In this document: positions 33,043-41,475 of the stretch, in pieces
Layout of the letters: the number at the start of each line of letters is the position of its first letter
Numbering within the stretch: the first letter of the stretch is position 1
DNA from: Saccharopolyspora oryzae
GTDB taxonomy: Bacteria; Actinomycetota; Actinomycetes; Mycobacteriales; Pseudonocardiaceae
DNA: 64,000 nt
Reading direction: 5' to 3'
NCBI RefSeq assembly: GCF_027853915.1
Contig: NZ_JAQGLA010000012.1
Coordinates: forward strand, 62,001-126,000
Position numbers and translations under genes: made by a program
The notes under the pieces: model-generated
Seen by the model: the letters and a program-made list of their open reading frames with translations, nothing else
Told to the model about the DNA's origin: nothing
The model's database searches: none

Positions 33043-35085
33043 ATGGGCAACGTGAACCACGGGTCGGTCGACAACCTGGTGCAGGCCGGCACGATCCACG
33101 GGGACGTGCACATGCACGCCAAAGGACCAGCCGAGCATCGTGATCAATGGCTTGCCGCGCCGGTCCACTTCGTCGATCGGGAAGATCCGGTGGCTGTTCT
33201 GGACAGCTTGCTCGACCAGCCGCGGCCTGGTCGGGCCGGGTGCGCAGTGATCAGCGGCGTTCACGGTGTCGGGAAGAGCGCGTTGGGGGCGCACTGGTCG
33301 CACCGGAAGATCGACGTGTTCGACGGGCAGGTGGCGTTCGACTTCGAGCTCGGGCGGTGGGGGTTGGACGATGCCGCCGACCACTGCTTGCGTTCGCTGG
33401 GCGTCGAGGGCGAAGTGATTCCGCGCGCCACGAGCGGCAAGTTGGCGCTGCTGCGGAGCCGGACCCGGCAGCAGAAGGTGCTGTTCTTCTTCGACAACGT
33501 GGCCGAGCTGGACGACGTCGTGAAGCTGCTGCCCGCGTCGGAGGAGAGCTTCGTGCTGTGCACGAGCCACCAGGACGGGGCTGAACTCGTCGCGGACGGC
33601 GTTGAGCCGATTCGGCTGGAGCCGCTCAAACGGGAGCACGCGCTCGATTACCTGCGGCGGAACAACTTGCGGGAACGCGTCGACGCCGAGCCCGACGCGG
33701 CGGCGGAACTGGTGGAGCAGTGCGGTGGTTTGCCCATCGCGCTGCACGTGATGGTTGGCCTGCTGAATCGGCGGACCTCCTGGCGCATTGCGCGCGCGGT
33801 CCAGGAGCTGTCCGAGCAGACCCGACGGCGCAAGCACTTCCGGGAGGCGTTCTCCGAGCTGGACCTCCTGGTCTCGCAGCTCTCGCGCGCCGAAGCCGGG
33901 CTGTACGCGCTGCTGGGGCGTTGGCGCGGGTTCGCACTGCCGGTGGGGGCGGTGGCGGCGTTAGCCGCTCTCAACGAGATCGACGCCGAAACCCATCTCG
34001 CCGAGCTGCACAGGATTTGTCTGGTGGAAGAGAACGATCAGGAGCAGTTCCTGCTCCACGCCCTGGTGGGCCAGCACGCCGTGGAGACCCTCGAGGTGGA
34101 CGGCGGCCAGTCCGACGACGCCGTCGAGCGCCTCTTCGCCTGGTACCGGCGGCAGGGCGGCTACGCGGATCGGGCGGTGACGCCGCCCAACCGGCTCCGC
34201 GTCGTCGAGGAAGGCCTGGACGGGGAGAACCCGTTCACCGCGGAGACCGGGCTGGAGTGGCTGCGGAGCGAGCGCATCAACCTGCTCGGCATCGTCCGGT
34301 TGGCGGCCGAGAGCGCGCGCCACGTCGACGTGATCGCGCTCTGCGACGGACCGCTGTGGGCGCTGCACAACCAGGACAAGCACTACTCGGACACGCTCGC
34401 GGCCTTGGGGCTGGCGGTCACGTCGGCGACGGAGCTGGGCGATCTGGTCGCCGAAGCGCGGATGCGGAGCCTGCGCGGCCAGCTGCTGGTGGAGTGCGAA
34501 GAGCTGGACGAGGCGGATGCGGAGTGCGCGCAAGCTGTTTCGGCAGCTGAACGTGCTGGACATCGGCGCATCTTGGCTTCTGCGCTGGAGTTCCAGGGCA
34601 AGGTCCTGCACGCCCGCGAGGAATTCGCCACAGCCGTAGCGAACTTCGAGCGCGCGCGTGAGCTCAACGAGCAGCTGGGACGGCAGCGTGGCATGGCGCT
34701 GCAGGAGTACCTGATCGGCAAGTCTCTCTGCGGGCTCGAGCGCTACGACGAAGCTCTGCAGGTGCTGGCGACGGCTTTGGACCGGACCGCCGAATTCCCC
34801 GAGGACAAGCGAACTCCCGCCCGGATCCGCGTCGCCGCCGCCCGCGCGCACCAGGCCCTCGGCCAGCACAAACAGGCGATTTCCCTGCTGCAAGAGGCGA
34901 TTTCGGCGATCCGGGAGCGCGGAGCGTCCTTCGACCTCGCCGAGCCGCTGGAGCTGCTGGCCGACTCGCTCAACGCGACCGGACGCCCCGGAGCGCGGGA
35001 ACTCCTCGCCGAAGCACTGGCGATCTACACGGATGCGCAGAGCCCTCGGGCTGAGAGGGTTCGGGCGAAGCTCAGCGCGGGGTGA
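33043..35085 (+). CDS. STAND/NB-ARC NTPase with TPR-like C-terminus and RHIM-like N-terminal motif
   Basis: A 680-residue signal-transduction ATPase. Residues 3-25 (NVNHGSVDNLVQAGTIHGDV) form a short beta-strand motif with a VQAG core like RHIM/PP amyloid motifs. The NTPase follows with Walker A GVHGVGKS (72-79), Walker B VLFFFDN (146-152), a CTSH element (173-176, where NB-ARC proteins usually have TSR) and GGLPIAL (228-234). About 260-450 is a helical arm region, and about 480-665 contains TPR-like helix pairs. Such proteins oligomerise on ligand sensing, often in defence or regulation. No effector carrying the same motif is adjacent. Confidence 0.85.
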   Translation: MGNVNHGSVDNLVQAGTIHGDVHMHAKGPAEHRDQWLAAPVHFVDREDPVAVLDSLLDQPRPGRAGCAVISGVHGVGKSALGAHWSHRKIDVFDGQVAFDFELGRWGLDDAADHCLRSLGVEGEVIPRATSGKLALLRSRTRQQKVLFFFDNVAELDDVVKLLPASEESFVLCTSHQDGAELVADGVEPIRLEPLKREHALDYLRRNNLRERVDAEPDAAAELVEQCGGLPIALHVMVGLLNRRTSWRIARAVQELSEQTRRRKHFREAFSELDLLVSQLSRAEAGLYALLGRWRGFALPVGAVAALAALNEIDAETHLAELHRICLVEENDQEQFLLHALVGQHAVETLEVDGGQSDDAVERLFAWYRRQGGYADRAVTPPNRLRVVEEGLDGENPFTAETGLEWLRSERINLLGIVRLAAESARHVDVIALCDGPLWALHNQDKHYSDTLAALGLAVTSATELGDLVAEARMRSLRGQLLVECEELDEADAECAQAVSAAERAGHRRILASALEFQGKVLHAREEFATAVANFERARELNEQLGRQRGMALQEYLIGKSLCGLERYDEALQVLATALDRTAEFPEDKRTPARIRVAAARAHQALGQHKQAISLLQEAISAIRERGASFDLAEPLELLADSLNATGRPGARELLAEALAIYTDAQSPRAERVRAKLSAG

Positions 35086-36220
35086 ACAGGTCGACGGGTT
35101 CCGGTCGGGCCGGCCAGGCCGGTTCGGGGAGTTCCAGGCGGCGGTAGATCAGTTCGCGCAGGTGCTGGACGAGTTCTTCCCGGAAGGACATCTCGGCGAG
35201 CTGCTGGTGGTCCGGGACCGGGGTGGCCGCGGTGAGCTGGGGGAGCAGGTCCGCGGTCGGGTCGAGGCGCTTCGCGCGCTGACCGAGCAGCTCCACCGGG
35301 GAGCCCGGTACCACCTCGCGGTCGCCGAATGCCGCCAGCAGCAGCGGTTTTCCGAGGCACGCCGCGTACAGCGCGAGGGATCCGTGGTCGGTCACCACCA
35401 CGTCCGCGGCGATGAGCGCGGCCTGCCACTTGCGGATCCGGGGCACCAGGACCAGGTCGTTGCGGAGCGCGGTGCGGAGCCAGGTCTCGAGCTGGAGCTG
35501 CTCGTACTTGGTCCAGACGTTGGGGTGCAGCACGAGCGCCGTCCGGTGATCCGGCGGCAGTTCTGCGGTCAGCAGTTTCGCCAGGTCCCCGCATTCGCCG
35601 AACGCGGACTGAGGTCCCCACGTCGAGGCGACGACCACGAGCTCGCGGTCGCCGACCCCGAGGGCGCTGCGGTACTGCTCCCGCATCGGGAGGCTGGCGC
35701 GCAGGCGGGCGTAGCAGGGGTCGCCGATGACTTCGGCGCGCGGCACCGCTTCCGGGCACTGCCGCCGGAGCTGGGGGAGTTGGTTCTCGTGCGATAGCCC
35801 GATGACCGCCGGGACCACGCGGCCCTCGTGCACGAGCTGCGTTCGGGAGAGGCCCGAAACCTCTTCTGCAACACCGGTTTCGGTGGCGCGGAGCTTGTTG
35901 TGGCCGGCGCCGTGCGGGAGCGTCAGGACCGGCACTTCGAGTTCGTGCAGCGGGCCGTTGCCGCTGGGGGAGATGGCGAGGTCGAAGTCCTTGCCGACGT
36001 CCTCCCAGGCCACGACCTGGGCGCCGGAGCGGTGCAGCTGCTCGGTCAGGTTGGTCGCGAACTCAGATCCCGCCGCGACAGTGAACCGCGTTTCCACCCG
36101 CATGTCGTCGGCCAGCAGCGGCAGCACGTCGAGCAGGCGGTCCAGGGCGGTCAGGGTGCGGACGACGCCGAGCACCCGCCGCTCGATCGGGGCGGAGTCC
36201 CACCGGCCGGCCCGATTCAT
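35072..36220 (-). CDS. GT-B/CDP-glycerol-transferase-like protein
   Basis: A 382-residue protein with two Rossmann-like halves and no membrane segments. The second half has VVVASTWGPQSAFGECGDLA, TALVLHPNVW, AADVVVTDHGSLALYAACLG and PLLLAAFGDREVVPGSP; the S/T-D-H-G-S-L pattern is that of CDP-glycerol glycerophosphotransferases and related GT-B enzymes. Relatives in actinomycetes are often misnamed translation initiation factor 2. Its start codon (36220) is directly preceded by ten copies of a 7-bp repeat. The 3' end overlaps the convergent STAND gene by 14 bp. Confidence 0.7.
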   Translation of the reverse strand: MNRAGRWDSAPIERRVLGVVRTLTALDRLLDVLPLLADDMRVETRFTVAAGSEFATNLTEQLHRSGAQVVAWEDVGKDFDLAISPSGNGPLHELEVPVLTLPHGAGHNKLRATETGVAEEVSGLSRTQLVHEGRVVPAVIGLSHENQLPQLRRQCPEAVPRAEVIGDPCYARLRASLPMREQYRSALGVGDRELVVVASTWGPQSAFGECGDLAKLLTAELPPDHRTALVLHPNVWTKYEQLQLETWLRTALRNDLVLVPRIRKWQAALIAADVVVTDHGSLALYAACLGKPLLLAAFGDREVVPGSPVELLGQRAKRLDPTADLLPQLTAATPVPDHQQLAEMSFREELVQHLRELIYRRLELPEPAWPARPEPVDLFTPR

Positions 36221-36290
36221 GGCTCCCGGCTCCCGGCTCCCGGCTCCCGGCTCCCGGCTCCCGGCTCCCGGCTCCCGGCTCCCGGCTCCC
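36221..36290. repeat. Heptanucleotide tandem repeat, 10 copies of GGCTCCC
   Basis: Ten perfect head-to-tail GGCTCCC units abut the ATG at 36220 of the leftward gene. Read on that strand the unit is GGGAGCC, so each carries a Shine-Dalgarno-like GGGAG; the second unit out from the ATG places one at nine bases spacing. The repeat is outside the reading frame. Confidence 0.95.
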
Positions 36291-36432
36291 GGCGTTGATC
36301 TTACCTGGTGGGGAGGGGTGCGTCGACGTCCGGAAGTGTTCTCGCGCGGTGCGCATGACGGTCGATCCTAGTACTGCGGCGGGTGCTGCTGATCGCGTGA
36401 GCGGCGATGGCCGCAAGAGCCACCGACGCCGC

Positions 36433-37938
36433 TCACGAGGCAGTGCTCGAGGGGTCGGACGCCGGGCGCGTGTCGATCTCCACGCGGTTGCGGCCCGCTC
36501 GTTTCGCCCGGTACAGAGCGATGTCCGCGGCCGCGAACAGGCTGTCCAGGCTCGCCGGGCCCGCCGCGACGCCGATGCTCACCGTCGGCGCCTTGGTGAT
36601 CCGGCCGAGCACCAGCCTCCAGTCGTGGTTGTGCACCGCTGCGCGGATGCGCTCGGCGACCACCGGCCCGGCTTCGCGGGATTCCTCGCTGGAGCCGATC
36701 ACCAGCACCACGAACTCGTCCCCGGCCCAGCGGCAGATCAGGTCGTCGGCGCGGCATTCCCGGCGCAGCAGGTGTGCAACCTCTTGCAGCACGACGTCGC
36801 CTGCGGTGTGCCCGGCGAGGTCGTTGACGTCTTTGAACCAGTCGACGTCCAGCAGCACCAGCCACGGCACCCGCCCGTCCGCGGCAGTGGCGTCCAGCAG
36901 CGCGGGCGCGCGCCGCTCCAGTCCCAGGCGGTTGGCGAGGCCGGTCAGCGGGTCGCGCAGCGCGGCCTCCTGCGCTGCTGCGGCCATGCGCTGCGCCTGC
37001 ACCGCGACGCGGCGCTGCTCGAGGGCTTGCCCGAGGCCTGCCTGCAGGACGCGGATCGCCGTGTTGCTCGCGGAGACCGTTCGCTGCAGCGCGGCGGCTT
37101 CGCCGACCGGGTCGCCGAGCTCTTCGCAGATCGACGCGAGGTCGAGGGAGAACTGCCTGATCAGGTTGGTGTACCGGATCTGCTCCGCCCTCTCGAGCGC
37201 CCGGCTGGCCAGCGTGCGCGCCTCTTCCAGCCGGTTCTGCTCGCGGCGCACCGTGGAGAGCGTCCAATTGGCCAACGATCCGCTGAACCAGTCGTCGGCG
37301 GCCGCGCCGAGCTCGAGCGCTTCCTGGGCGATCCGCTCCGCGGCCTCCAGCTCGCCGACCCCGGCCAGCGCCCGTCCGAGAACGGCCGATGCCGAGCGCT
37401 TCACCAGCCCCGGTCGCGCGATCGACCGCGCCTCGCTGCAGAGATCGCGGGCCCGTGCGAAGTGCACTGCGGCGCGCTCCGGCGTGCAGTTCACGGCGCG
37501 GAACACCCGCGAGTGCCCCTCGCGGTTCAGGCAGTGGGCCAACGCCGCGCTGTCGTCGCTGCCCCGGGCGATCTGCACGGCCAGGGTCATCATGTCCATC
37601 GCGTTGCCGCGCTGGTCGATGGTCTCCAGCAGGTAGCCGAGGATGCTGAGGGTGTGCGCGGTGCCCGGACCTGACGGGTGGTTCGTGTCGAGCGCGGTCC
37701 AGCCCTCGGCGAGCAGCTCCAGCGCGAGCGGGATGCGCCCCAGCCGCCACGCCAGGTGCGCGCGCGAGACCAGCACGGCCGCCCGGTCCCACTGCTCGTC
37801 GACCCGGTTGGCGCCGACCGCGATCAGCTCGTCGAAGGCCGCGTCGGCTTCGGCGAAGCGGCCAGCGTCCAGCAAGGACCGCGCCTGGCGGTCCTGGGCC
37901 GGGATGTAGCCGACCATCAGTGGGTCATCGTGCTGCAC
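36433..37938 (-). CDS. Diguanylate cyclase (GGDEF) with TPR-like N-terminus
   Basis: A 501-residue cytosolic protein. Residues ~10-310 are repeated helical pairs resembling TPRs, followed by a coiled stretch (ALEQRRVAVQAQRMAAAAQE). The GGDEF domain at about 325-485 begins DPLTGLANRLGLERR, has LLDVDWFKDVNDLAGHTAGD and the signature CRWAGDEFVVLV, that is AGDEF in place of GGDEF, which is tolerated in active cyclases. No RxxD I-site is clear. It probably makes cyclic di-GMP, a key developmental signal in actinomycetes. The GTG at 37938 is chosen; ATG at 37917 is possible. Confidence 0.85.
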   Translation of the reverse strand: MQHDDPLMVGYIPAQDRQARSLLDAGRFAEADAAFDELIAVGANRVDEQWDRAAVLVSRAHLAWRLGRIPLALELLAEGWTALDTNHPSGPGTAHTLSILGYLLETIDQRGNAMDMMTLAVQIARGSDDSAALAHCLNREGHSRVFRAVNCTPERAAVHFARARDLCSEARSIARPGLVKRSASAVLGRALAGVGELEAAERIAQEALELGAAADDWFSGSLANWTLSTVRREQNRLEEARTLASRALERAEQIRYTNLIRQFSLDLASICEELGDPVGEAAALQRTVSASNTAIRVLQAGLGQALEQRRVAVQAQRMAAAAQEAALRDPLTGLANRLGLERRAPALLDATAADGRVPWLVLLDVDWFKDVNDLAGHTAGDVVLQEVAHLLRRECRADDLICRWAGDEFVVLVIGSSEESREAGPVVAERIRAAVHNHDWRLVLGRITKAPTVSIGVAAGPASLDSLFAAADIALYRAKRAGRNRVEIDTRPASDPSSTAS

Positions 37939-38004
37939 CGCTTCCTCGCAAAGGAGCGCACCGTCCTGGATTCGCGTGCCGGTGCCGTCGTGCCGGATTA
38001 CACG

Positions 38005-38691
38005 TTACCGGCTGCGCCCGTGCCCGTACTTCTCGTAGTGGACGACCTGCTCCAGCGGGAGCCGCTGCCGCCACCCGTGTCGCTCCAGATCGGGCACGTC
38101 GGCGAGGGAACGCACCGGACCCACGCACAACCACGCGACCGGGCGCACACCGGTCGGAATACCCAGCAACCTGCGCAGGAACTCCTCGCGGTAGAAGCTG
38201 ACCCAGCCGACGCCCAGGCCCTCGGCGGTGGCGGCCAGCCACAGGTTCTGGATGGCCAGGCACACCGAGTACAGGCCGGCGTCGGCGATCGCGTGGCGGC
38301 CGAGCACCTGGGGCGCGCCGCGGTCGGGGTCGTAGGTGACCGCGATGCCCAGCGAGGACTCCGCGATGCCCTCGACCTTGATCTTGGAGAACGTTCCGGC
38401 GCGCTCCTCGTCGAGCTGCGAGGCGAACACGCTGCGCTCGGCGAGCACGTGCTCGCGGAAGGCGCGGCGGGTGGACTGGTCGCGGACCAGCACGAAGTCC
38501 CAGGGCTGGGACAGCCCGACGCTGGGTGCGCTGTGCGCGGCGGTGAGCACGCGGCGCAGGACCGGCTCGGGGATCTCGGCGCCGGTGAACTCGCGGCGCA
38601 CGTCGCGGCGGCGGTTGATGACCTCGTAGAGGTCGGCGGCGGGGACGGTGTCGGTCAACTGGGGGCTTCCGGTGATCGTCATCGCGATCAT
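38005..38691 (-). CDS. bluB: 5,6-dimethylbenzimidazole synthase
   Basis: A protein of about 228 residues with the nitroreductase-like BluB fold. It cleaves FMNH2 with O2 to give 5,6-dimethylbenzimidazole, the lower ligand of cobalamin. The marks are RRRDVRREFTGAEIPEPVLR, AAHSAPSVGLSQPWDFVLVR, FSKIKVEGIAESSLGIAVTY and ADAGLYSVCLAIQNLWLAA, which together separate BluB from general nitroreductases. Start is ATG 38691 or 38682; neither has a clear ribosome site. It is next to, but not coupled with, the zinc-starvation ribosomal operon, and no cobalamin riboswitch is visible upstream. Confidence 0.88.
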   Translation of the reverse strand: MIAMTITGSPQLTDTVPAADLYEVINRRRDVRREFTGAEIPEPVLRRVLTAAHSAPSVGLSQPWDFVLVRDQSTRRAFREHVLAERSVFASQLDEERAGTFSKIKVEGIAESSLGIAVTYDPDRGAPQVLGRHAIADAGLYSVCLAIQNLWLAATAEGLGVGWVSFYREEFLRRLLGIPTGVRPVAWLCVGPVRSLADVPDLERHGWRQRLPLEQVVHYEKYGHGRSR

Positions 38692-38719
38692 GGTGCACGG
38701 CGGGTCGCCGCGAGCGGAC

Positions 38720-38753
38720 GGGGGTGGCGGCATCGGGCCGAACCGCCACCCCC
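38720..38753. terminator. Hairpin terminator of the ribosomal protein operon
   Basis: GGGGGTGGCGG (38720-38730) pairs with CCGCCACCCCC (38743-38753), seven bases after the rpsR stop on the leftward strand. It separates the ribosomal operon from bluB. Confidence 0.75.
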
Positions 38754-38760
38754 GGTCGGA

Positions 38761-38997
38761 CTACTTGCGGCCGCTCGGATAGGGGAGCAGCGCCATCTCG
38801 CGGGCGTTCTTGATCGCCTTGGCGACCTCCCGCTGCTCCTGCACGGTCAAGCCGGTGACCCGGCGGGAGCGGATCTTGCCCCGGTCGGACACGAACTTGC
38901 GCAGCAGCGCGGTGTCCTTCCAGTCGACCTCGACGACCCCTTCGCGCTGGAGCAGGTTGGGCTTGCGGCGGACATTGCGGCGGTCTGGTTGGGGCAC
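38761..38997 (-). CDS. rpsR: Ribosomal protein S18, cysteine-free paralog
   Basis: A 78-residue S18 with [40 protein letters not shown] and [10 protein letters not shown]. The zinc-binding cysteines of the primary actinobacterial S18 are missing (NLLQREGVV replaces the CxxC strand and GLTVQ replaces GNCTQ), so this is the C-minus form used when zinc is scarce. GTG start. It is the last gene of rpmB-rpmG-rpsN-rpsR, three bases after rpsN, under the Zur-like box at 39807. Confidence 0.95.
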   Translation of the reverse strand: MPQPDRRNVRRKPNLLQREGVVEVDWKDTALLRKFVSDRGKIRSRRVTGLTVQEQREVAKAIKNAREMALLPYPSGRK

Positions 38998-39000
38998 GGC

Positions 39001-39306
39001 TCACCAGCTCGACTTCGTCACGCCGGGCAGTTCACCGGAGTGCGCGAGCTCGCGCAGGCGCACCCGGGACACCCCGAACTTGCGGAAGTAGCCGCGGGGC
39101 CGCCCGTCGACGGCGTCCCGGTTCCGCACCCGGACCGGACTCGCGTTCCGCGGCTGCCGCTGCAGCTCCTGCTGGGCCGCGCTGCGCTCCTCGGGGCTGC
39201 TGCCCGGCGCGGCGATGATCTTCTTCAGCTCGGCCCGCCGCTCGGCGAACCGCGCCACGACCGCCCGCCGCTGCTCGTTGCGGGCGATCTTCGACTTCTT
39301 GGCCAC
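39001..39306 (-). CDS. rpsN: Ribosomal protein S14, zinc-independent long form
   Basis: A 101-residue S14 starting [20 protein letters not shown] and ending [23 protein letters not shown]. It is the long form with no CxxC zinc knuckle, in contrast to the 61-residue zinc type in the main S10 operon of actinobacteria. It lies three bases upstream of rpsR and 84 bp after rpmG, with a hairpin in that gap. It probably replaces the zinc form during zinc starvation. Confidence 0.95.
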   Translation of the reverse strand: MAKKSKIARNEQRRAVVARFAERRAELKKIIAAPGSSPEERSAAQQELQRQPRNASPVRVRNRDAVDGRPRGYFRKFGVSRVRLRELAHSGELPGVTKSSW

Positions 39307-39340
39307 TGGCCCTCCCTCTCGTGTTCTGCCTGGTAGGTGG

Positions 39341-39385
39341 TCGTGAGTACTTCGGGGCGCTATGGCACCCCAAAGTGCTCACGAG
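39341..39385. terminator. Hairpin between rpmG and rpsN (CGTGAG/CTCACG type)
   Basis: TCGTGAGTACTT pairs with AAGTGCTCACGA around a CGGGGCGCTATGGCACCCC core. It lies four bases after the rpmG stop inside the presumed operon, so it may attenuate or split transcription between rpmB-rpmG and rpsN-rpsR. It resembles the elements at 28224 and 13765. Confidence 0.65.
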
Positions 39386-39389
39386 CCCG

Positions 39390-39557
39390 CTACCGCTCTT
39401 CGCGGAACTCCACGTGCTTGCGCGCGACCGGGTCGAACTTGCGCAGGACCATCCGGTCCGGGTCGTTGCGGCGGTTCTTGGTCGTCACGTAGGTGAAACC
39501 GGTGCCCGCGGTGGACCGCAGCTTGATCACCGGGCGGGTGTCGGTGCTCTTGGCCAT
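39390..39557 (-). CDS. rpmG: Ribosomal protein L33, cysteine-free paralog
   Basis: A 55-residue L33: [40 protein letters not shown] and [15 protein letters not shown]. All four zinc cysteines of C-plus L33 are absent. Its ATG overlaps the rpmB stop by one base (TGATG). Confidence 0.96.
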   Translation of the reverse strand: MAKSTDTRPVIKLRSTAGTGFTYVTTKNRRNDPDRMVLRKFDPVARKHVEFREER

Positions 39558-39793
39558 CAGAATCGTTCTCCTCGGGCGCGCATCTCGGCGACGACCGCTT
39601 CGATGCCGCGCTTCTCGATCGTCTTCATCCCCTTGGTCGACACCCGCAACCGGATCCAGCGGCCCTCGGTGGGCAGCCAGTAGCGCTTGCGCTGGACGTT
39701 GGGCAGCCAGCGCCGGCGGGTGCGGTGGTGGGAGTGGGAGACCTGGTTGCCGTAACCGGGGCGCATCCCGGTCACCTGGCAGCGGACGGACAT
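39557..39793 (-). CDS. rpmB: Ribosomal protein L28, zinc-independent paralog
   Basis: A 78-residue L28 beginning [20 protein letters not shown] and continuing [20 protein letters not shown]. It has one cysteine only and so cannot form the four-Cys zinc site. First gene of the leftward operon; the ATG at 39793 has AGGAAGG upstream and the Zur-like palindrome starts 13 bases beyond it. Confidence 0.95.
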   Translation of the reverse strand: MSVRCQVTGMRPGYGNQVSHSHHRTRRRWLPNVQRKRYWLPTEGRWIRLRVSTKGMKTIEKRGIEAVVAEMRARGERF

Positions 39794-39806
39794 GACCTTC
39801 CTCTCG

Positions 39807-39829
39807 ATAATGACATCCGTTTTCATTAT
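39807..39829. promoter_or_regulatory. Zur-like box for rpmB-rpmG-rpsN-rpsR
   Basis: ATAATGA and TCATTAT form a perfect 7-bp inverted repeat across 23 bp; on the reverse strand the core reads ATGAAAACGGATGTCAT. This resembles zinc-uptake regulator sites known from actinobacterial C-minus ribosomal operons. A Zur repressor gene is not in the window. Confidence 0.7.
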
Positions 39830-39859
39830 GGCTCGGACGAGGGTACCGTGTGGTCGACG

Positions 39860-39882
39860 TAGATGAAAACCGTTGTCGATTG
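39860..39882. promoter_or_regulatory. Second Zur-like box, before the CobW-like gene
   Basis: This 23-bp stretch shares ATGAAAAC, then TGTC in register, with the reverse strand of the box at 39807-39829, but its right half-site is less symmetric. It overlaps the region 9-31 bases before the CobW-like ATG. Together the two sites would give divergent zinc control. Confidence 0.55.
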
Positions 39883-39890
39883 AGGTGGGG

Positions 39891-41227
39891 ATGGAAACCC
39901 AGTCCGACCGCCGGACACCGCTGATCGCGGTCGCCGGGATCCGCGCGGACCAGGTCGCGTCGACCGCCGAGGCGGTGCGCCGCGACGAGCCGGCCGGCAC
40001 CGCGCTCGTGCACCACGACCTGCGCGAAGTCGCCCAAGGCGTGGTCCGGCGCCTGATCCGCCACGGAGGTTCCGAGCAGGTCGAGGTGCTGGAGCTGGCG
40101 CACGGCTGCGTGTCCTGCACCTTGCGGGAAGACCTGCTGCCGCTGCTGCGCAGGCTCACCGCCGCACCGGACGTGAGCAGGATCGTCGTGCAGCTCGACT
40201 CGGCCCTCGAACCGGACATGATCTGCTGGGCGCTCCAGCACGTCGAGGTGGACGGTCGCCCGCTGATCACCGACGTCCGCGTCGAAGCAGTGATCACCGC
40301 GGTCGACGCGGTGACCTGGCTGGCCGATGCGACCGGCGAGGACGAGCTGGTCGAGCGCGGTATCGGCGGCAGTCCCGACGACGAGCGCACGGTGGCCCAG
40401 GTCGCGGTCGGCCAGGTCGAGTTCGCCGACGCCGTCGTGATGCTCGGCGAAGCCGACGACCGCTGGACCCAGGTGCGCACCGAAGCCGTGATCGCCCGGC
40501 TCACCCCGACGGCTCCGGTCACGCAAATTCAATGGAAATCGGACGTCCGATTTCCATTGAATTTGCGCGAGGACCTGGACGTCACCGCGCTGCTGGGGTG
40601 GATCCCGGCTGGCGCGCGGCGAGGTGAGATCGACGGGCCGCACGGGCAGTTGCTGCGCGGCCAACCGTCGCTGGAGACCGATGCCGGGGTGTCGACGGTG
40701 CTGTTCGAGGAGCGCAGGCCGTTCCACCCGGAGCGCCTGCACGAGGCGATCGACGTGCTGCTCGACGGTGTCGTGCGCACCCGCGGCCGGGTCTGGGTGG
40801 CCAGCCAGCCGGACGTGGCGCTGTGGATCGAGTCCGCCGGCGGCGGGCTCGGCATCGCGCACGGCGGTCCGTGGCTGGCCTCGCTGGAATCCGCGCAGTG
40901 GGCCGAGGTTTCCGCCGAGCGTCAGGTCAGGGCCTCGCTGAACTGGGACGACTACTACGGCGACCGGATGCAGGAGCTGGTCGTGATCGCCCACGAAGCC
41001 AACCCGCAGGACATCGCCCACGCCCTCCGCCACGCCCTGCTGACCGACGACGAGCTGGCTGCGGGCGAGCAGGCCTGGGCGGCCTACGCCGACCCGTTCG
41101 GCGAGTGGCACACCGACCCGTGCGGCGACGACCCGGCGGAGCGCTCCGCCGCCGCCGCCGGCGACCGGCACAACCGGGCGGGGGGGGGGGGCGCCCACGA
41201 CCCCCGAACCACGAGGAGACATGGTGA
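39891..41227 (+). CDS. CobW/COG0523-like zinc metallochaperone homolog (C-terminus frame-ambiguous)
   Basis: A protein of about 440 residues. It keeps the CobW metal motif as [15 protein letters not shown] and the C-terminal CobW domain ([35 protein letters not shown]), but the P-loop is degenerate ([14 protein letters not shown] instead of GxxGxGKS), as in other Zur-regulated actinobacterial forms. A 46-bp perfect palindrome at 40522-40567 lies in frame (residues ~211-226). A run of 12 G at 41180-41191 decides the end: as sequenced the frame stays open to 41492 through rpmE; with one more G it stops at 41227, overlapping the rpmE start, which is the end given here. ATG 39891 has GAGG four to five bases upstream. 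Confidence 0.75.
40522..40567. repeat. 46-bp perfect palindrome inside the CobW-like coding sequence
   Basis: Arms read CGCAAATTCAATGGAAATCG and the centre is GACGTC. The frame passes through without a stop and encodes [17 protein letters not shown] residues between LTPTAPVT and REDLDV. The related near-palindrome at 2046-2093 has the same ends and length but a CACGTG centre. Confidence 0.9.
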
Positions 41228-41475
41228 AACCCGGAATCCACCCCGAGTACCGGCCGGTCGTGTTCCAGGACCGAGCCACCGGTCAGAGCTTCCTGACCCG
41301 GTCCACCGCGACGTCCGACACGCGCATCGACTGGGAGGACGGCAACTCCTACCCGCTGATCGTGATCGACGTGACCGCGTACTCCCACCCGTTCTGGACC
41401 GGCGACCAACGAGTTCTCGACACCCAGGGCCGAGTCGAGAAGTTCCGCCGCCGCTACGGCGGCCGGACCCGCTGA
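41221..41475 (+). CDS. rpmE: Ribosomal protein L31 type B, cysteine-free
   Basis: An 84-residue L31 type [41 protein letters not shown] and [20 protein letters not shown]. The CxxC of type A is absent. The ATG at 41221 has GAGGAG four bases upstream and lies directly after the G tract in the CobW-like gene. Part of the rightward zinc-starvation transcript with rpmF. Confidence 0.96.
   Translation: MVKPGIHPEYRPVVFQDRATGQSFLTRSTATSDTRIDWEDGNSYPLIVIDVTAYSHPFWTGDQRVLDTQGRVEKFRRRYGGRTR

Noticed and set aside
36221-36290. CRISPR array at the GGCTCCC repeats
   Set aside because: The repeats are 7 bp, directly head to tail and have no spacers. It is a microsatellite-type tandem repeat.
38692-38760. 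Cobalamin riboswitch before bluB
   Set aside because: The upstream gap is under 70 bp and consists mainly of the terminator hairpin of the ribosomal operon. No B12-box-like sequence is present.
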